Assembly (NCBI RefSeq): GCF_001431205.1
Contig: NZ_LGPC01000016.1
Span: forward strand, 620,143-684,142
Reading direction: 5' to 3'
DNA: 64,000 bases
DNA from: Staphylococcus sp. NAM3COL9
Lineage (GTDB): Bacteria > Bacillota > Bacilli > Staphylococcales > Staphylococcaceae
Below the pieces are notes generated by a model. The model was not told the DNA's origin and ran no database searches. It saw only the letters and a program-made list of their open reading frames with translations. Position numbers and translations under genes: made by a program. This document shows positions 1-7,554 of this stretch, piece after piece; position 1 is the stretch's first letter; the number at the start of each line of letters is the position of its first letter.

Positions 1-399
1 AGAAGTTGACTCTTGTTGTGGTTGTTGCGTTGCTTCAGTTTTTGGTGCTTCTTGTTGTGCTGGTGCTTCTTGTTGTGCTGGCTCAGATGCTTGTTCAGCT
101 GGTGCTTCTTGTTGTGCTGGTGCCTCAGCTGAACCTTCAGTTGATCCTCCACCAAAGCCCCAGCTAAAGTTTGTACCATCTGATTCGAAGCTATAGTCTG
201 TACCGTTATAATTAAAGTCTATGTTATATGAACCATCTTGAACAGGTGCTTCATCTAATTGCCCTGGATTTGATTGAGCTAATTGTGCTAATTGTGCTTT
301 GTCTACATTTTGTTCTGCAGCGTCAGCTGAATTTCCTGCTACTGCTCCTGTTACGCCTAATCCTACTGCTAAAGTTGATGCGATTACTGTTTTTTTCAT
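1..399 (-). CDS. sceD: SceD-like secreted transglycosylase, N-terminal part (runs off left edge)
   Basis: The gene is read leftwards from ATG at 399 and leaves the window, so only 133 residues are seen. They begin with a typical secretion signal (MKKTVIASTLAVGLGVTGAVA, cleavage probably in the stretch ending SADA). A conserved segment YNIDFNYNGTDYSFESDGT follows, as in the staphylococcal lytic transglycosylase SceD. A linker rich in Ala, Pro, Gln and Glu then contains three copies of the 20-bp unit that encodes APAQQEAP. The catalytic domain lies outside the window. The ribosome binding site GGGAGG sits just upstream of 399. In the family this is a cell-wall hydrolase exported to the surface. 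The name rests on the N-terminal region only. Confidence 0.85.
   Translation of the reverse strand, partial: MKKTVIASTLAVGLGVTGAVAGNSADAAEQNVDKAQLAQLAQSNPGQLDEAPVQDGSYNIDFNYNGTDYSFESDGTNFSWGFGGGSTEGSAEAPAQQEAPAEQASEPAQQEAPAQQEAPKTEATQQPQQESTS
46..121 (+). repeat. Repeated Ala/Pro/Gln/Glu coding units in the sceD linker
   Basis: The 20-base unit GGTGCTTCTTGTTGTGCTGG (plus-strand reading) occurs three times between about 46 and 120, two of the copies back to back. It encodes the low-complexity linker of the SceD-like protein. Such runs can change copy number by slippage without changing frame only when whole 15- or 18-base units are exchanged. Confidence 0.7.
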
Positions 400-815
400 T
401 ATTAATAAATCCTCCCAAAAGATAATTTTTATTTTTTATATGGTTGAATTTCAATTGTTGAATTAAAAGATTATATACTGCTTCAACCAACTCACAAATA
501 ATACTATAACATCCATAAAATGTTTGTAGGTTACAGTCAAATTAAAATATACGTATGTTCTTTACATCTAAATTACAGTGAAAAAGTTACAATTAATGGC
601 AAAAAGTAACGAAAAGCTTTCATGAACGTCCATAAACTGATTATTTCGAAATATAAACACGTAATACTTATGTAATTTGTTTGTCGATTGTGTACAATTC
701 CACTTTATTTTTCTATTTGCAATTTATTAGAAATCGTATTTATACCTTTTTTAGGTGATATTTTATATCAATTTAACTAGAAATCATGCAAAATAATTAG
801 ATATCAAATTAAACA
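400..815. other. AT-rich intergenic region upstream of sceD
   Basis: This gap lies between the sceD start and the terminator of the DinB-like gene. It must hold the sceD promoter and operators. SceD is known in staphylococci to respond to WalKR and other cell-wall signals. TGTAAC and TGTAAT half-sites are visible on the minus strand near 570-592, but their spacing of 8 differs from the 5 of the WalR consensus. No coding region is supported. Confidence 0.5.
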
Positions 816-850
816 GCCATTCAAATCCTCATAATTTGAACGGCTTTTTA
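816..850 (-). terminator. Hairpin terminator downstream of the DinB-like gene
   Basis: The arms AGCCATTCAAAT and ATTTGAACGGCT pair with one mismatch around a short loop. It lies immediately after the stop of the minus-strand gene ending at 858. The plus strand carries the better T run (TTTTT at 846-850), so it may work in both directions. Confidence 0.6.
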
Positions 851-857
851 GATACTA

Positions 858-1367
858 CTATTTAGATAATGCTATTTTAATATGCGCTAAGTGATGTTCT
901 TCATGCCAAGATAGTTTTGCAACTTTTTTAGCTACGGTTATTTCGCCACTATCTTTTAGCGTAAATGTTTGTGCTAATTGAGCTTCATTTAAATTATTAG
1001 CAATTGCTACGATACGTTCATTCATACCTTCTAGCATCTTAATCGAGCTTTCTATAGGTAAATCGTTATCTGGCAACATTACCCATTCATCTTGAATAAA
1101 CGCTGGTACTATTGGATTATTATCAGTGAGCGCTAACTTCAAACGCTGATACATATTTAATTGCGAGTCAGCAATATGATGTACAAGTTGACGCACTGTC
1201 CAACTCCCTGCACGATACTTTGCATTCAATGCTTCATCATCTAGCGTGTCTACAGTTTCTCTTAAGCGTTCAGTATAACCTTCTATTGCTTTCGCCCATT
1301 TTTGAATATCATCTAATGTTACTTTATCTGGAATTTCTAATTCACCTATTGGAAACCTTACATCCAT
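858..1367 (-). CDS. DinB/YfiT-like metal-binding protein (putative bacillithiol S-transferase family)
   Basis: This 169-residue protein has the DinB/YfiT fold signature. A first His pair lies in VRQLVHHIADSQ (about residues 60-70) and a C-terminal WHEEHHLAHI (about 153-162) supplies the other metal-ligand histidines. Members bind a divalent metal in a four-helix bundle. In low-GC Gram-positives several act as bacillithiol transferases that conjugate the thiol to electrophiles. The substrate cannot be read from sequence. The gene stands alone with a terminator after it, and its ATG at 1367 is preceded by AAGGTGATTAA. Confidence 0.7.
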   Translation of the reverse strand: MDVRFPIGELEIPDKVTLDDIQKWAKAIEGYTERLRETVDTLDDEALNAKYRAGSWTVRQLVHHIADSQLNMYQRLKLALTDNNPIVPAFIQDEWVMLPDNDLPIESSIKMLEGMNERIVAIANNLNEAQLAQTFTLKDSGEITVAKKVAKLSWHEEHHLAHIKIALSK

Positions 1368-1487
1368 TTAATCACCTTATCATCATTTATTTAAATTCAA
1401 GCACATTGTCTCTATATCACTATTATTCTCTGTCTCTTTATAATTAAACATTTTATAAAATACACGAAATTTTTTCAGTTATTGTAA

Positions 1488-2245
1488 TGTAGGTTCTCAT
1501 CCTTTTCTTTATATTTCCTGCTTAACAAAAGGCATTTTAAAGTAATACCACCTGAGGTAAACGAAATATCTGGAGTCAAACAACTGATCAAAAAACAATT
1601 ACATGAAATGGGCCCTGTCACTGCTAAAGAATGGCGTCTCATCGCTATTTCAATTGCATCACTTTTACTTTGGTCTACAGAAAAATTGCTGCATCCGATT
1701 GACTCATCTTCTATTATTTTATTAGCACTAGCAATCATGTTGCTCCCTAAAATCGGTATTATGACATGGAAAGAAGCTGAATCGTGTATTCCTTGGGGAA
1801 CGATTATTGTATTTGCTCCTTAGGTAATGTGTTATTAAAAACAACTGCTGCACAATGGTTAAGTGACCAAACCTTTGGGCCTGTCGGCCTCGAACACTAT
1901 CCATTAGTGATGACGATTGCTTTAATTTATTTGTTTAATATATTAATTCATTTAGGTTTTGCAAGTGCTACAAGCTTGGCCTCTGCATTGATTCCAGTAT
2001 TCATTTCACTTACGACGACCTTAGATTTAGGAGAACAGTCTATAGGCTTTGTACTCATACAACAATTTGTAATTAGCTTCGGCTTCTTACTTCCTGTGAG
2101 TGCGCCACAATCTATGTTGGCATATGGTACGGAAACATTTACCGTTAAAGTTTTCTTGAAAACAGGTATCCCCATCACTGTCATTGGTCACTTAATCATC
2201 ATATTATTTAGCTTCACTTACTGGCAATGGCTAGGTTTAATTTAA
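1488..2245 (+). pseudogene. Decayed DASS/SLC13-type anion:sodium symporter, C-terminal half
   Basis: Open reading without a start runs from about 1488 (residues VIPPEVNEISGV, like the mid-protein Pro-Pro-Glu segment of dicarboxylate/sulfate symporters) through MGPVTAKEWRL to a stop at 1821. The homology then continues in another frame from about 1818 (LGNVLLKTTAAQWL) to the stop at 2245, with SAPQSMLAYGT near the end. The amino-terminal half is absent and at least one frameshift is present near 1820, so this is a remnant. Family members carry dicarboxylates or sulfate with sodium across the membrane. The break could be checked by resequencing, but the missing 5' half argues against a simple error. 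Confidence 0.75.
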
Positions 2246-2262
2246 TCACTTTTAATTCTCTC

Positions 2263-2306
2263 TAAAAAAAAGCGAACGTACAATGATTAAAATTGAGCGT
2301 TCGCTT
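2263..2306 (-). terminator. Strong intrinsic terminator of the M20 gene
   Basis: A perfect 9-bp stem AAGCGAACG/CGTTCGCTT spans 2270-2306. On the minus strand an 8-base T run follows (2263-2270). It ends the M20 hydrolase transcript and also separates it from the pseudogene. Confidence 0.85.
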
Positions 2307-2341
2307 ATATTTTCATATCTATTTAAATCACTTGCCTACAT

Positions 2342-3412
2342 CTAATTAAATGTTTTTCCAAAACCTACAATGATATCTTTATATTGATCTAATGATTCTA
2401 CTACGGCGTATTCACCATCACCATGCCACGCATCACCAGAAGGTCCGAATTCAATTGCTGGTACATCAAATCTTGAAAAGTATCTTGTATCAGCAAAGCC
2501 ATGTTGTCCAAAAATATTAGCTTCTTTATCACCAGTTACAGATTTGATTTCTTTTACTAGTTGTTGAATATAAGGATTATCAATTTCATTTTTCACACTA
2601 GGACCTGACATATGCACAGATATTTCATCCTCTGTCACACCTTTAATTTGTTCTAGAATGTCATCTTTATCTTGATTAGGTAAATAGCGAATATCAATGG
2701 AAAGTATACATGCATCTGGTACTTTGTTGTAAACCTCACCACCAGAAATTTTAGCTAGATTGATTGAAGGGCCATCAAAGATATCTGTTGATTGTTTCGC
2801 AAACGGTAAGTCAATTATTTTTTCGTATACTTCATATGCTTTTATAATGGCATTGTCACCTTCCCAGGGTCTACTACCATGTGCTGACTCACCATTGAAT
2901 TGGATATCAAATTGTAAAAGTCCTTTAGATTGATAGCCAATTCCAATTTGAGTCGGTTCAGCACAAATCACAAAATCACCTAAATAGCCTTGATCTGTTA
3001 GATAAGCAGAACAATTATGGCCACCAATTTCCTCGTCTGTGACTAATTGAAGTTGAACACTTGTATCACCTAGATCAGCATCTTTAAGTTCAGTCATTGC
3101 AACCATAAATGAAGCGACACCTGCTTTCATGTCCGCAGAACCGCGTCCATAAATTTTGCCATCTTTAATTTCAGGTTCAAATTGTGCTTCTTTACCGCTT
3201 ACCACATCAACATGTCCATTTAGAATGAGTCGCTTACTACCTTCCCCTACATTACAAATAAGCATCTTATAATCATTGTTAGTTATAATTTCAGGTTTGA
3301 GTCCTTGTTCTTCCAACCACTCTTTACAATAATCAATGGTTTCATTTGCAACTTCTTGATCAGAGCTATCAAAAGTAATTAGTTTTTGTAATAAATCCAA
3401 CGTTTTGCCCAT
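2342..3412 (-). CDS. M20 family zinc amidohydrolase/peptidase (ArgE/DapE/ACY1 group)
   Basis: This 356-residue cytoplasmic enzyme has the M20 motifs in order: NGHVD (His67, Asp69), GRGSADMK (Asp94), the general-base pair TDEE (Glu127/128), and a C-terminal DAWHGDGEY with the last zinc histidine. The family hydrolyses amide bonds of N-acyl amino acids or dipeptides with a free carboxylate. GGGGG lies 8 bases before ATG 3412. Its promoter (TTGTCA-N17-TATACT) shares its -35 with the divergent aldehyde dehydrogenase operon, which suggests a shared role. A possible job is hydrolysis of a gamma-glutamyl intermediate made by that operon. This is inference, and other N-acyl substrates are equally possible from sequence. 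Confidence 0.8.
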   Translation of the reverse strand: MGKTLDLLQKLITFDSSDQEVANETIDYCKEWLEEQGLKPEIITNNDYKMLICNVGEGSKRLILNGHVDVVSGKEAQFEPEIKDGKIYGRGSADMKAGVASFMVAMTELKDADLGDTSVQLQLVTDEEIGGHNCSAYLTDQGYLGDFVICAEPTQIGIGYQSKGLLQFDIQFNGESAHGSRPWEGDNAIIKAYEVYEKIIDLPFAKQSTDIFDGPSINLAKISGGEVYNKVPDACILSIDIRYLPNQDKDDILEQIKGVTEDEISVHMSGPSVKNEIDNPYIQQLVKEIKSVTGDKEANIFGQHGFADTRYFSRFDVPAIEFGPSGDAWHGDGEYAVVESLDQYKDIIVGFGKTFN

Positions 3413-3442
3413 TCAATCTACCCCCTATGCTTATTTGTGCAA

Positions 3443-3471
3443 AGTATAGTACATTATCTGAATATTGACAA
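3443..3471 (-). promoter_or_regulatory. Promoter of the M20 gene, overlapping the divergent promoter
   Basis: On the minus strand TTGTCA (3466-3471) is followed after 17 bases by TATACT (3443-3448). Its -35 hexamer overlaps by five bases the -35 of the plus-strand operon, so the two promoters are likely to compete or be co-regulated. Confidence 0.65.
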
Positions 3472-3493
3472 GATTCAAAAATTTTAGTAATAT
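3465..3493 (+). promoter_or_regulatory. Promoter of the aldehyde dehydrogenase / ligase / SDR operon
   Basis: TTGACA (3465-3470), a 17-base spacer and TAATAT (3488-3493) form a near-consensus sigma-A promoter. The predicted start near 3500 leaves a leader of about 135 bases that holds the ANTAR-type hairpins and a terminator, so control is likely after initiation. Confidence 0.75.
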
Positions 3494-3508
3494 TTGTTTA
3501 ACACGAAA

Positions 3509-3575
3509 TTGAAAAGGGTTTCAGAATTTTACTTTTAGTTTTTCCAAGTGAATAACAACTAAGCAAAGGCGCTTA
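3509..3575 (+). promoter_or_regulatory. Candidate EutV ANTAR RNA target (two hexaloop hairpins) in the leader
   Basis: Two small hairpins have six-base loops with A at position 1 and G at position 4, the published signature of EutV-type ANTAR targets. P1 is stem TTGAA/TTCAG with loop AAGGGT (3509-3524). P2 is stem TAAGC/GCTTA with loop AAAGGC (3560-3575). P2 overlaps the 5' arm of the terminator at 3565-3614, so the two cannot form together. The P1-P2 linker is 35 bases, longer than I expect for this class, so P1 is the weaker call. Confidence 0.7.
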
Positions 3576-3614
3576 TATCTCAATCAACAAAATTGAGTAT
3601 ATAGGCGTCTTTTT
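3565..3614 (+). terminator. Leader terminator subject to antitermination
   Basis: The 5' arm (3568-3584) pairs with 3592-3609 through CTCAAT/ATTGAG, TATAT and GGCG-type pairs, with one bulged base. Five T bases follow (3610-3614). It lies in the leader only 20 bases before the first start codon of the operon and would stop transcription unless the overlapping P2 hairpin is held by EutV. Confidence 0.8.
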
Positions 3615-3634
3615 GCATATTAAGGGGAGATTAT

Positions 3635-5074
3635 ATGACGCGTAATTTAAATTATAACTGGGTAAACGGTGAAACAGTTGAAACAGACCATACCATCGAC
3701 ATCGTTAACCCGGCAAATGGAAATACCATTGGCAAAGTACCAAGTGTAACTGAAGAAATCGTACAACAAGCAATTGATAGTGCGACCACTGCTTTTGAAA
3801 CATGGTCGAATTATACTGCTGAAACAAGACAAGGTTATTTAGAACAATGGGCAGCTAATTTATTAAATAAACAAGAAGAGCTCGCAACGATTATGAGTGA
3901 AGAACAAGGCAAACCTTACGCAGAAGCTTTTGGTGAAGTCGGAGTTTGTGCAAAATTCATTCGTTGGTTTGCTGAAGAAGGCAAACGTATTTATGGTGAA
4001 GTCATTCCACCTTCATCAGATAATCAACGCATCTCAGTCACGAAACAACCTGTAGGCGTTTGTGGCTTGATTACCCCATGGAATTTTCCTGGCGCAATGG
4101 TTGCACGTAAAGTTGCACCTGCATTAGCTGCTGGATGTACTGTAATCGTCAAACCATCAAGTGAAACACCAAGAATTGCAATTGCCATTTTCGATGAATT
4201 AATGGCAACTGGCATTGATAAAGGGGTAGCAAATATTGTTACTGGTAGTTCTTCACTAATATCAGACAAATTGTTCGAGGACAAACGTGTTAGAAAAATG
4301 TCATTCACAGGCTCAACACCAATTGGTAAGAAATTGATGAGCAAAGCTTCTGATCAAGTCAAACGCATCTCACTCGAACTCGGGGGCAATGCACCAGCAA
4401 TTGTGTTACCTGATGCCGATTTAGATAATGCTGCAGACGCTATCGTTGATAACAAGTTCGAAAATAGTGGTCAAATGTGTAATGGCATCAACGTTGTACT
4501 TGTACACAAAGATGTTAAAGCAGAGATGACACAGAAAATTATCAAACGTGTAAAAACAATTAAAGTTGGTCCTGGTGATCAAGAGGATACTCAAGTAGGA
4601 CCACTGATTAATCAAAAAGCGATTGATAAAGTTGAACACTTAGTTGCTGATGCTATCAAAGAAGGTGCTCAAGTTGAAACTGGTGGAGATAAAGCTGACA
4701 TTGCTACATCAGCGCTCTTCTATCAACCTACTGTCATTACAGGTGTGGAGCGAACAATGGCTATTGCACAAGAAGAAATATTTGGCCCTGTCGCACCGAT
4801 TATTACATTCGAAGACGAAGATGAAGCGATTGATATTGCAAATGCTTCACCATATGGTTTAGCCGCTTACTTCTTTTCAAATAATATCAATACGGTTTAT
4901 AAAATTAGTGAAAAACTGGAGTTTGGCATGATTGGTGTCAACGGTACTCAATTAAGTGTGCCTCAAGCACCATTTGGTGGTATTAAAGAAAGTGGTATGG
5001 GTCGTGAAGGCAGTCACTTTGGATTAGACGGGTTCTTAGAATTGAAATATATTTCATTATCTTTACTTAAATAA
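3635..5074 (+). CDS. NAD(P)-dependent aldehyde dehydrogenase (GabD-like)
   Basis: This 479-residue aldehyde dehydrogenase has the catalytic Cys282 in NSGQMCNG, the general base Glu248 in LELGG, the oxyanion Asn150 in TPWNFP and the cofactor motif FTGSTPIG. It oxidises an aldehyde to the acid with NAD(P). Overall it resembles succinate-semialdehyde dehydrogenases such as GabD and the gamma-glutamyl-aminobutyraldehyde enzyme PuuC. It is first in an operon with a glutamine-synthetase-like ligase and an SDR, spaced 21 and 26 bases. AAGGGGAG precedes ATG 3635. In the proposed route it would oxidise gamma-glutamyl-aminoacetaldehyde. GABA-type substrates are the main alternative. Confidence 0.88.
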   Translation: MTRNLNYNWVNGETVETDHTIDIVNPANGNTIGKVPSVTEEIVQQAIDSATTAFETWSNYTAETRQGYLEQWAANLLNKQEELATIMSEEQGKPYAEAFGEVGVCAKFIRWFAEEGKRIYGEVIPPSSDNQRISVTKQPVGVCGLITPWNFPGAMVARKVAPALAAGCTVIVKPSSETPRIAIAIFDELMATGIDKGVANIVTGSSSLISDKLFEDKRVRKMSFTGSTPIGKKLMSKASDQVKRISLELGGNAPAIVLPDADLDNAADAIVDNKFENSGQMCNGINVVLVHKDVKAEMTQKIIKRVKTIKVGPGDQEDTQVGPLINQKAIDKVEHLVADAIKEGAQVETGGDKADIATSALFYQPTVITGVERTMAIAQEEIFGPVAPIITFEDEDEAIDIANASPYGLAAYFFSNNINTVYKISEKLEFGMIGVNGTQLSVPQAPFGGIKESGMGREGSHFGLDGFLELKYISLSLLK

Positions 5075-5095
5075 ACTAATAAGGGGTTGTCATAT

Positions 5096-6496
5096 ATGAA
5101 TAACAATATTAAAGGCAAAAAAGTAACTGGAGATATTACAAAGGAACAATTGCTTGAATTAGTTAAATCTGACGATATAGATACACTCATCATGGGCTTT
5201 TGTGATATGCAAGGCCGTTTAATGGGGAAACGAATTACGGGGGATTTCATTTTAGAAAATGATATATCTGATGGTACACATTTTTGTAACTACTTATTAG
5301 GTACAAACTTTGAAATGGATACGAACGATAATTTTGAATTTATGAACTGGGACAAAGGTTATGGTGATTATTTAGCTGTACCTGACTTGAATACGCTAAA
5401 AGTTGTGCCTTGGTTAGAGCATACTGCGATGGTCTTTTGTGATGTGTATGCTGTAGATGGCAGTGAACCGATTGCAATTGCACCACGTAACATTCTAAAA
5501 CAACAAATTGATAAAGCAGAAGCACAAGGCTTGTCACCACATATGGCAAGTGAACTTGAATTCTACTTATTCAATAATTCATTTGAAGATATTTCAAAAC
5601 AAGGATATGACAATTTAGAAGCTGCCGGCCATTTAAATGAAGATTATAACTTGCTACAAGGTAGTAAGAATGAGCCAATTTATCAAGAAATAAGAAACCA
5701 AATGCACTTAATGGGCATTACTATCGAATCTTCAAAAGGTGAAGCGTATAAAGGGCAACACGAAATCAACTTAAAATACTCAGACGCCTTAGATGCTGCC
5801 GATCAACATATTATGTTCAAACATGGTATGAAAGAAATCTGTATTCAAAATGACAAATCCGTAACATTCATGGCTAAACCTTACGAAGCATGGACAGGTT
5901 CAAGTGGTCATATTCATTTAAGTATGATGAAAAAAGGCACAAAAACAAATGCTTTCTATGCAGGTGATGATGCAAAAGAACCAAAATCTGAAACGATGAA
6001 ACATTTCTTAGCAGGTATCATTAAATTTACGAGAGATTTTTCATTAATGTTTGCACCTTACGTAAACTCTTATAAACGTTTTGCACCTAACTCATGGGCA
6101 CCGGTAAGTATTGCATGGAGCCAAGACAATCGTTCTGCCGGTTACCGCGTTGTAGGTGAACAAAACGCATTACGCTTTGAATCACGTATTTCAGGTGCAG
6201 ATATGAATCCATACTTAGCTTACTCTGCTTTAATTGGTGCAGGTTTATATGGTATCGAAAATAAAATCGAACTTACTGAAGAGCTCGTTGGTAATGCTTA
6301 TGAACAAGATAATATCGACCGTATTCCATCATCGTTACACGAGGCAATCTTAACTTGGAAAAATAGTGATGTTGTAACTAAAGTCCTTGGTGAAGATGTC
6401 GCGAATCATTATTTAGAAGCTGCACAATCAGAGCAAAATGACTTCGATTCTTTCGTAACAACTTGGGAACGTTCGCGTTACTTCGAACAAAGCTAA
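5096..6496 (+). CDS. Glutamine-synthetase-family ligase (gamma-glutamyl-amine synthetase type)
   Basis: This 466-residue protein carries the GS catalytic motifs: SELEF (metal Glu153/155), GEAYKGQHE (Glu216, Glu223), GSSGHIHLS (His272/274), NSYKRF..NSWAP..W..DNRSAGYRV and RFESRISGADMNPYLA. It differs from housekeeping GlnA in its divergent N-terminus, and its place in a catabolic operon suggests a ligase that joins glutamate to an amine, like PuuA, IpuC or Streptomyces GlnA4. ATG 5096 lies 9 bases after AAGGGG. A TTG at 5087 abuts that site and is not a likely start. The amine substrate is inferred to be ethanolamine from the neighbouring eutH and eutVW. Confidence 0.82.
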   Translation: MNNNIKGKKVTGDITKEQLLELVKSDDIDTLIMGFCDMQGRLMGKRITGDFILENDISDGTHFCNYLLGTNFEMDTNDNFEFMNWDKGYGDYLAVPDLNTLKVVPWLEHTAMVFCDVYAVDGSEPIAIAPRNILKQQIDKAEAQGLSPHMASELEFYLFNNSFEDISKQGYDNLEAAGHLNEDYNLLQGSKNEPIYQEIRNQMHLMGITIESSKGEAYKGQHEINLKYSDALDAADQHIMFKHGMKEICIQNDKSVTFMAKPYEAWTGSSGHIHLSMMKKGTKTNAFYAGDDAKEPKSETMKHFLAGIIKFTRDFSLMFAPYVNSYKRFAPNSWAPVSIAWSQDNRSAGYRVVGEQNALRFESRISGADMNPYLAYSALIGAGLYGIENKIELTEELVGNAYEQDNIDRIPSSLHEAILTWKNSDVVTKVLGEDVANHYLEAAQSEQNDFDSFVTTWERSRYFEQS

Positions 6497-6522
6497 ATAT
6501 ACTACTGAGGAGGAAAACGATT

Positions 6523-7290
6523 ATGAGATTACAAGACAAAGTATGTATTATTACAGGTGCTGGCGGTGGCATGGGTAAAGTAGCTTCACAAATGTTTGCA
6601 AATGAAGGCGGTAAAATCGCGGTATTCGAAAGAGATGAACAAGCCGGTCAAGCGACTGTAAAGGCAATCAAAGATAGCGGCGGAGAAGCTTCTTTTTTCA
6701 AAGTGGATATTGCCAATGAAGTCAATGTTAAAAATGCAGTTGCTGATACAGTTGAAGCTTATGGAAAAATCGATGTTTTATATAATAATGCTGGCGTCAT
6801 GCCAGAAGCAGATAACTCTGTCGTCAATACAAGCGAAGATGTATGGGACTTAGTGATGAATATTAATGTTAAAGGGATTTTCTTTATGACGAAATATGTG
6901 ATTCCTGAAATGGAAAAAAACAACTCTGGTTCTATCATAAATATAGCTTCATTTGTAGCTGAAATGGGTTGTTCAGTACCCCAAGATGCTTACACCGCTT
7001 CAAAAGGTGCGGTCGTATCTTTAACGAAATCATTAGCAATTCAATTCCGTCCTAAAGGGATTCGCACAAATGCAATCAGCCCTGGTCCGATTGAAACACC
7101 TTTATTAATGGAATGGTTAGTTGCAGATGAAGAAGCTAAAAATGCGAGATTAAATAGACAACCTACTGGTAGATTTGGCAAACCTGAAGATATTGTAAAC
7201 GCCGCATTATACTTAGCATCAGAGGAGTCAGATTGGACAAACGGTGCAAACATGAATGTAGACGGTGGTATCACTGCAAACTACTTCTAA
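6523..7290 (+). CDS. Short-chain dehydrogenase/reductase
   Basis: This classical SDR of 255 residues has the nucleotide motif TGAGGGMG (11-18), NNAG (88-91) and the catalytic Ser143, Tyr157 and Lys161 (YTASK). An Asp/Glu-type acceptor region suggests NAD(H). The start at ATG 6523 is fixed by GAGGAGG 10 bases upstream; an in-frame start at 6463 would overlap the ligase and is rejected. As the third gene of the operon it is the likely alcohol dehydrogenase step: gamma-glutamylethanolamide to its aldehyde, just before the aldehyde dehydrogenase. The reaction is inferred from context. Confidence 0.85.
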   Translation: MRLQDKVCIITGAGGGMGKVASQMFANEGGKIAVFERDEQAGQATVKAIKDSGGEASFFKVDIANEVNVKNAVADTVEAYGKIDVLYNNAGVMPEADNSVVNTSEDVWDLVMNINVKGIFFMTKYVIPEMEKNNSGSIINIASFVAEMGCSVPQDAYTASKGAVVSLTKSLAIQFRPKGIRTNAISPGPIETPLLMEWLVADEEAKNARLNRQPTGRFGKPEDIVNAALYLASEESDWTNGANMNVDGGITANYF

Positions 7291-7351
7291 TAAATGTCTC
7301 AGTCTCCACATTTATATAAGCAGTAGCGATCAGATAGCTAATCACCCTTGT

Positions 7352-7409
7352 GGGAGCGAGAATACAAAATCAAATTCTACATTTTGATTTTGTATTTCCG
7401 CTCCCTTTT
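7352..7409 (+). terminator. Long hairpin terminator at the end of the SDR operon
   Basis: GGGAGCG pairs with CGCTCCC, and an inner AATACAAAATCAAA pairs with TTTGATTTTGTATT. TTTT follows at 7406-7409. A second hairpin with the same GGGAGCGG head lies at 11089-11133. Confidence 0.85.
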
Positions 7410-7512
7410 ACTGTGTTCTAAATAAATATCATGACGTGTTTCTTCTATTATATATGGCATTTAGTTTAATAACATTGTAAGTATATTTACCCAATATGTA
7501 CTGCAACACATA

Positions 7513-7553
7513 AAAACAGGGTTGGCACCTCAGTGCCAACCCTGTTTTTTCAG
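7513..7553 (-). terminator. Bidirectional terminator of eutH
   Basis: A perfect 16-bp stem (7513-7528 with 7533-7548) has the four-base loop CTCA. T runs flank both sides. It lies immediately after the eutH stop. Confidence 0.88.
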
Positions 7554-7554
7554 T

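Noticed and set aside
46..121. CRISPR-like short repeats
   Set aside because: The repeats are in frame inside sceD, lack spacers of even length and encode a low-complexity linker. No other array-like pattern was seen in the window.
228..425. Open frame of 65 codons on the plus strand
   Set aside because: It is antisense to sceD and its Leu-rich product is the complement of repeated Gln/Ala codons. No ribosome binding site.
560..592. WalR box upstream of sceD
   Set aside because: TGTAAC and TGTAAT half-sites exist but are spaced by 8 rather than 5 bases, so I did not list them as a site.
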